A DNA stretch of 55,723 nt from Polyangiaceae bacterium. GTDB taxonomy: Bacteria > Myxococcota_A > Polyangia > Polyangiales > Polyangiaceae. The position numbers and the translations under genes were made by a program. Numbering within the stretch: position 1 is the first letter of the stretch; each line of letters begins with the position of its first letter. Of the stretch, positions 53,051 through 55,723 are shown in pieces. Location of the stretch: the NCBI GenBank assembly GCA_013214025.1, contig JABSRN010000027.1:1-55723 (forward strand), in the 5' to 3' direction. The notes beneath the pieces were generated by a model. The model did no database searches, was not told the DNA's origin, and was given only the letters and a program-made list of their open reading frames with translations.

Positions 53051-54388
53051 CTAACCGGCAGGTTTTTTCGGGGCCACCGGGTCGCCGGCTCCCGGAGGTG
53101 CGGGGCCGGATGGCGAGGCTCCGGACGGCGAGGCGGCGGGGCCCCTCCGCGGTGCCGGTGCTGGCCCCGCGTAGACGGCCTGCTCCTCTAACCACATCGC
53201 CTTACCACCTCGAAACCAGGTAACCCGGAAGGCGGCCAGAACCCCGGAACCGATCACTCCGTCGATATCGACGTTGAGATTGGCCTCTACCTCGTCGACC
53301 GCGATGCCATGAACGGCTGGGACGCGCGGCAGCTCGTAGGCGCCAAGACCCAAAGAGGGGATGTCTCCCTGGCGCAGTCCTTTGGCACCGGGGATGTCCT
53401 GGAGACTGTCCAAAGATACGCCAGCCTTCTTCCAGCCTCCCTCGTCGAGGGCGAGGGGGAATTGCATGCCGGTATCGATCAACAGCGCTGCATCGGATGC
53501 CGAGCCACCAGCCCCGAGGGAACTATTGACAACCATGCCGCCACCACGCACGTAGCGCAGCTCGGCTGTGGTCGCGACCGGAGGCGGCGGCGGTTCAAAG
53601 TTTCGCACAACAAATTGCCCGCCCATCAGATCCACAGTCGGATTGATATGCCGCAGCAAGTTCACGCCCAAGAGTAATTTGATGGGCGCTCGCAACTCGC
53701 GGGAGATGCCCGACAGATCTTTGGTGATCGCGGGAACGTCTTTTACTTCCAGCTTTTGCCCAAAGCGCAAGCTGACCCACTGGGGATCTCGTTGCTTAGA
53801 AGAATCGATCACCACCTCCGCCGTACCGGTAGACACTAAACCCAACGCCGGCTCGCCGTTGAGCTCCAAGGGAACCACCAGAGCCGAGCTACCGATCTGG
53901 GGCATGTCGGTCACGGCCAGCATGGCGCCAGTCAATCGAAACGGCTGTCGACCCGAGCCCCGCCGCGCCAACTTCGCGATGTTCTCCGCCCATACGTCGC
54001 GCACATCCGGATCAGCGATCAACGCCTCTAATTCGTCGGCGGCTTGCTCCAAGCGACCCGAGTACCAAAAGGCACGACCTCGGGCGGCGCGGGCCTCGCT
54101 CGACTGAATGCCCTCAAGCAATTCAATGGTGCGATCATACTCGAGCTGGGCCAGGGCAATTCTGGCCGCGAGCAATCGAACCTTGGGACGCCGGTCGAGC
54201 CGCAATGCGTTCTCGATGGCGATCTGGGCTTCGTCGATGTCCACATGATGAAAACTCGCACTGGCGCGTTCAAACCATTTCTTCGCGCGCGGCGGCCACT
54301 CCGCCTCACTGGGGCCACCCGGACCGCAGCCGATCAGCAGAGCGCACAAGCCCGTTCCTAGAACTAGACGGGACCAGCTGAGCGCCAC
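53051..54388 (-). CDS. Lipoprotein with TPR-like region and two retropepsin-like domains, the first lacking its Asp
   Basis: From GTG 54388 the protein has 445 residues with a short signal peptide ending in LIGC (Cys at 21). The longer ATG start at 54571 would place 61 residues ahead of it. Residues about 35-130 look like tetratricopeptide helices. Two aspartic-protease-like units follow. In the first, the DTG position reads STG (186-188). In the second, DTG (305-307) is intact. Retropepsin-like proteases need two such Asp, normally from a dimer or a two-domain chain, so activity in cis is doubtful. A Pro/Ala/Gly-rich tail ends the chain. The coaD gene lies downstream on the same strand. Confidence 0.7.
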   Translation of the reverse strand: MALSWSRLVLGTGLCALLIGCGPGGPSEAEWPPRAKKWFERASASFHHVDIDEAQIAIENALRLDRRPKVRLLAARIALAQLEYDRTIELLEGIQSSEARAARGRAFWYSGRLEQAADELEALIADPDVRDVWAENIAKLARRGSGRQPFRLTGAMLAVTDMPQIGSSALVVPLELNGEPALGLVSTGTAEVVIDSSKQRDPQWVSLRFGQKLEVKDVPAITKDLSGISRELRAPIKLLLGVNLLRHINPTVDLMGGQFVVRNFEPPPPPVATTAELRYVRGGGMVVNSSLGAGGSASDAALLIDTGMQFPLALDEGGWKKAGVSLDSLQDIPGAKGLRQGDIPSLGLGAYELPRVPAVHGIAVDEVEANLNVDIDGVIGSGVLAAFRVTWFRGGKAMWLEEQAVYAGPAPAPRRGPAASPSGASPSGPAPPGAGDPVAPKKPAG

Positions 54389-54624
54389 TGACGGGCTGAG
54401 CGGCACTGACGCGCACAAGGCGGAGCTGGAGCTGCCGAAATTATCGGTGGAAGCGGGAACGCGAGAGGGGACGATAGAACGAGCCAAGACGTTCATCGGA
54501 TAACCCAACAAGCGCCGCGGGTCGAGTCTCCATAGCTTCACGCTTTCTTCTGGGCCGGGGTCGGGGCCCATCGAATCCGGACGGCTCAGGTCCGATGGCG
54601 GGAACTTGCGGCTACAGTCGCCCT

Positions 54625-55177
54625 ATGAAGTTCATCGGCCTGCGCAGGCTCATCAGCAACCATGCTCTCGCTTACCTTCTCGTCGGCTGCGGCCCCTCGA
54701 GCGACGTGAAAAGCCCGGCCGACACCGACACTGATTCGGCTGACTCTGTTGGTAGCGGCGCCAGCACGGAAACTGGCGAGTCCAACTCAACGGAGGCTGA
54801 GACGGCAAACGACCCGTCGCCGATGGACGCGGATCTGGAAAAGCAGGAAGGCGAATCGGATACGGAGCGTGCCCGACGCCTAGCCAACAACACGGAAAGC
54901 CGCACGAACCAGGTCATCGCTGACACTGTGGCGAAGAACCGAACTGACATTCGAGGCTGCGCTCAAGCGCACGGCCATCCAGGGTAAAGTGACGATCACC
55001 TTCACTGTGGATCCTGACGGCAAGGTCAGCCGTGCCAGCTTGACCCGGGAGCTCAGTGACTTTTCCGATCCAGGTTTTTCGCAATGCGAGACTCATGCGG
55101 TGAAGCGCATTCTGTTTCCGGCCTCCTCCCGGGGCAGAGAAACCACCGTGAACTTCCCGTTCCACTTCAAGCCCTGA
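54625..55177 (+). pseudogene. Frameshifted AgmX/TonB-C-like lipoprotein gene
   Basis: The first part (54625-54987) encodes a lipoprotein signal (LLVGC, Cys at residue 22), an acidic Ser/Thr/Glu-rich spacer and the start of an AgmX/PglI C-terminal-type domain (DTVAKNRTDIRGC), then shifts out of frame and stops at TAA 54985. The rest of that domain continues in the +1 frame from about 54955 to 55177 (ALKRTAIQGKVTITFTVDPDG ... FSQCETHAVKRILFP). Family members read RGC-YEAALK at the break. The sequence lacks about 11 bases, exactly the span expected if two GGCTGC copies had recombined. It is either a real inactivation or a sequencing error. Confidence 0.72.
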
Positions 55178-55520
55178 GCCGAGGGCAAGGGAGTCGGTGG
55201 GCTCAGTCGCTGGCTCACTTCCGCGGCGACCACCCTATAAATACTGGCAATTATTACACTTTATAGGAATCCTGCGGGGCACAGGGCGCAGCTGACCGGC
55301 GCTGGGCTCAGCGACAGGGGTGACGGCCGCGGCTGCCCGACGGACCAGCTGGCGTGGGGGGAGCGACAAGGCCAGGGGCGCAAGGCGACGGTGGAACTCG
55401 TCAACGAGCGAGTACGCGAGCCGCTCTCTGGAAGACAAACCTTCTGAGCCGGCTGGCGATCTACCCTACAGATCTAGTCATTTTTCTCGTTTCTGAGATT
55501 CCTAGGCCACAAAAAGCGCA

Positions 55521-55561
55521 AATCCCCGGGCTCCACTGTTCTGTGAAGCGGCTCGGGGATT
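55521..55561 (-). terminator. Second candidate terminator of the lysine-rich gene
   Basis: AATCCCCG (55521-55528) and CGGGGATT (55554-55561) pair perfectly, with a few more pairs inside. On the minus strand the hairpin is followed by TTTGCGCTTTTT. It lies 87 bases past the stop codon at 55648. Confidence 0.6.
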
Positions 55562-55598
55562 GAGCAAAAGAATAAGAAAAGTAGAAGAGGCTCTGCGC

Positions 55599-55627
55599 GG
55601 GGCGCACTTTCGAAAAAGCGGCGCCCC
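55599..55627 (-). terminator. Hairpin just after the lysine-rich gene
   Basis: GGGGCGC (55599-55605) and GCGCCCC (55621-55627) pair perfectly around a loop that itself contains TTTCGAAA. On the minus strand a pyrimidine-rich tract (55565-55590) follows. It is 20 bases beyond the stop codon. Confidence 0.6.
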
Positions 55628-55647
55628 GGCGGCAGAAGCCTTAGGCG

Positions 55648-55723
55648 CTATTTTTTCTTGGCCTTCTTCTTGGCGACCTTCTTCTTGGCGACCTTCTTCT
55701 TGGCGACCTTCTTCTTGGCCTTC
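55648..55723 (-). CDS. C-terminal end of a lysine-rich, histone-H1-like protein (partial)
   Basis: Only the last 24 codons and the TAG (55648-55650) lie in the window; the gene runs in from the right. The frame reads KAKKKVAKKKVAKKK and so on, a perfect KKKVA repeat ending in KAKKK. This resembles bacterial histone-H1-like or AlgP-type tails, or a lysine-rich tail on another protein like the one at 12120-12851. The nature of the N-terminal part cannot be told. Two hairpins beyond the stop support a real gene end. Confidence 0.7.
   Translation of the reverse strand, partial: KAKKKVAKKKVAKKKVAKKKAKKK

Larger units (their letters stand above)
55178..55647. other. Long intergenic region without a recognisable gene
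   Basis: No RNA gene or convincing reading frame is visible. It holds an AT-rich patch flanked by a seven-base inverted repeat (CTATAAA at 55235-55241, TTTATAG at 55260-55266) that may be a promoter or operator, and two hairpins that suit termination of the minus-strand gene on the right. Confidence 0.5.

Noticed and set aside
54625-55177. Programmed frameshift in the AgmX-like gene
   Set aside because: There is no slippery heptamer or stimulatory structure at the break, and several family residues are missing there, so a deletion or sequencing error is more likely.

Overview
The window reads as a stretch of chromosome from a GC-rich deltaproteobacterium, most likely a member of the Myxococcota. 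This is inferred from gene style, not from a marker gene. The signs are many lipoproteins and exported proteins of unknown function, a MoxR/VWA locus, a pal-first Tol-Pal operon with long low-complexity tails, PilZ proteins, lysine-rich histone-like tails, and frequent GTG/TTG starts with overlapping stop and start codons. I see no rRNA, tRNA, CRISPR array, transposase or phage gene. The region looks like a mosaic of housekeeping and lineage-specific genes.

Layout. 1-3170: a lipoprotein, a glutamate-cysteine ligase and a TauE-like exporter. 3174-11629: a five-gene minus-strand operon (coiled-coil membrane protein, MoxR ATPase, DUF58 protein, BatA-like VWA protein, double-VWA membrane protein). 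12120-12932: a response regulator with an acidic linker and a histone-H1-like tail, closed by a clear terminator. 12993-15586: a DinG-type helicase and a PilZ protein. 15783-20469: a periplasmic peptidyl-prolyl isomerase, an M16 peptidase, an exported protein and IlvE. 20470-22555: a divergent control region with a highly structured candidate RNA, then three small unknown genes. 22799-27347: a Tol-Pal operon in the order pal, tolQ, tolR, tolA, tolB. 27405-29407: an SCP2-like protein, a PilZ protein and an unknown membrane protein that appear to share a bidirectional promoter. 29525-35592: Mfd, chorismate synthase and an acyl-CoA dehydrogenase. 35634-43647: surface or envelope proteins (beta-barrel candidate, carboxypeptidase-regulatory-repeat protein with PDZ, VWA lipoprotein, HExxH peptidase, membrane protein) and a chorismate mutase. 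43674-49487: a HEAT-repeat protein, a DHH-like protein, an SH3-like exported protein and PurC. 49507-52383: an overlapping four-gene run of metallo-beta-lactamase-fold hydrolase, small protein, FliH/SctL-like stator and M50 protease. 52503-55723: CoaD, a double retropepsin-like lipoprotein, a frameshifted AgmX/TonB-like lipoprotein gene and the end of a second lysine-rich protein.

How the genes work together. The Tol-Pal genes form one envelope-constriction machine. The MoxR/DUF58/VWA genes form one translationally coupled chaperone-type system. AroC and the chorismate mutase belong to aromatic amino acid synthesis, though they lie about 6.4 kb apart.

Most unusual signals: a perfect 67-bp palindrome between two convergent genes (41105-41171); short tandem duplications that copy the stop codon at the 3' ends of several genes; a nested-hairpin leader at 20779-20890; a DinG-type helicase with Arg in place of one Fe-S cysteine; oppositely charged tails on TolA and TolB; and two genes ending in histone-like lysine tails.
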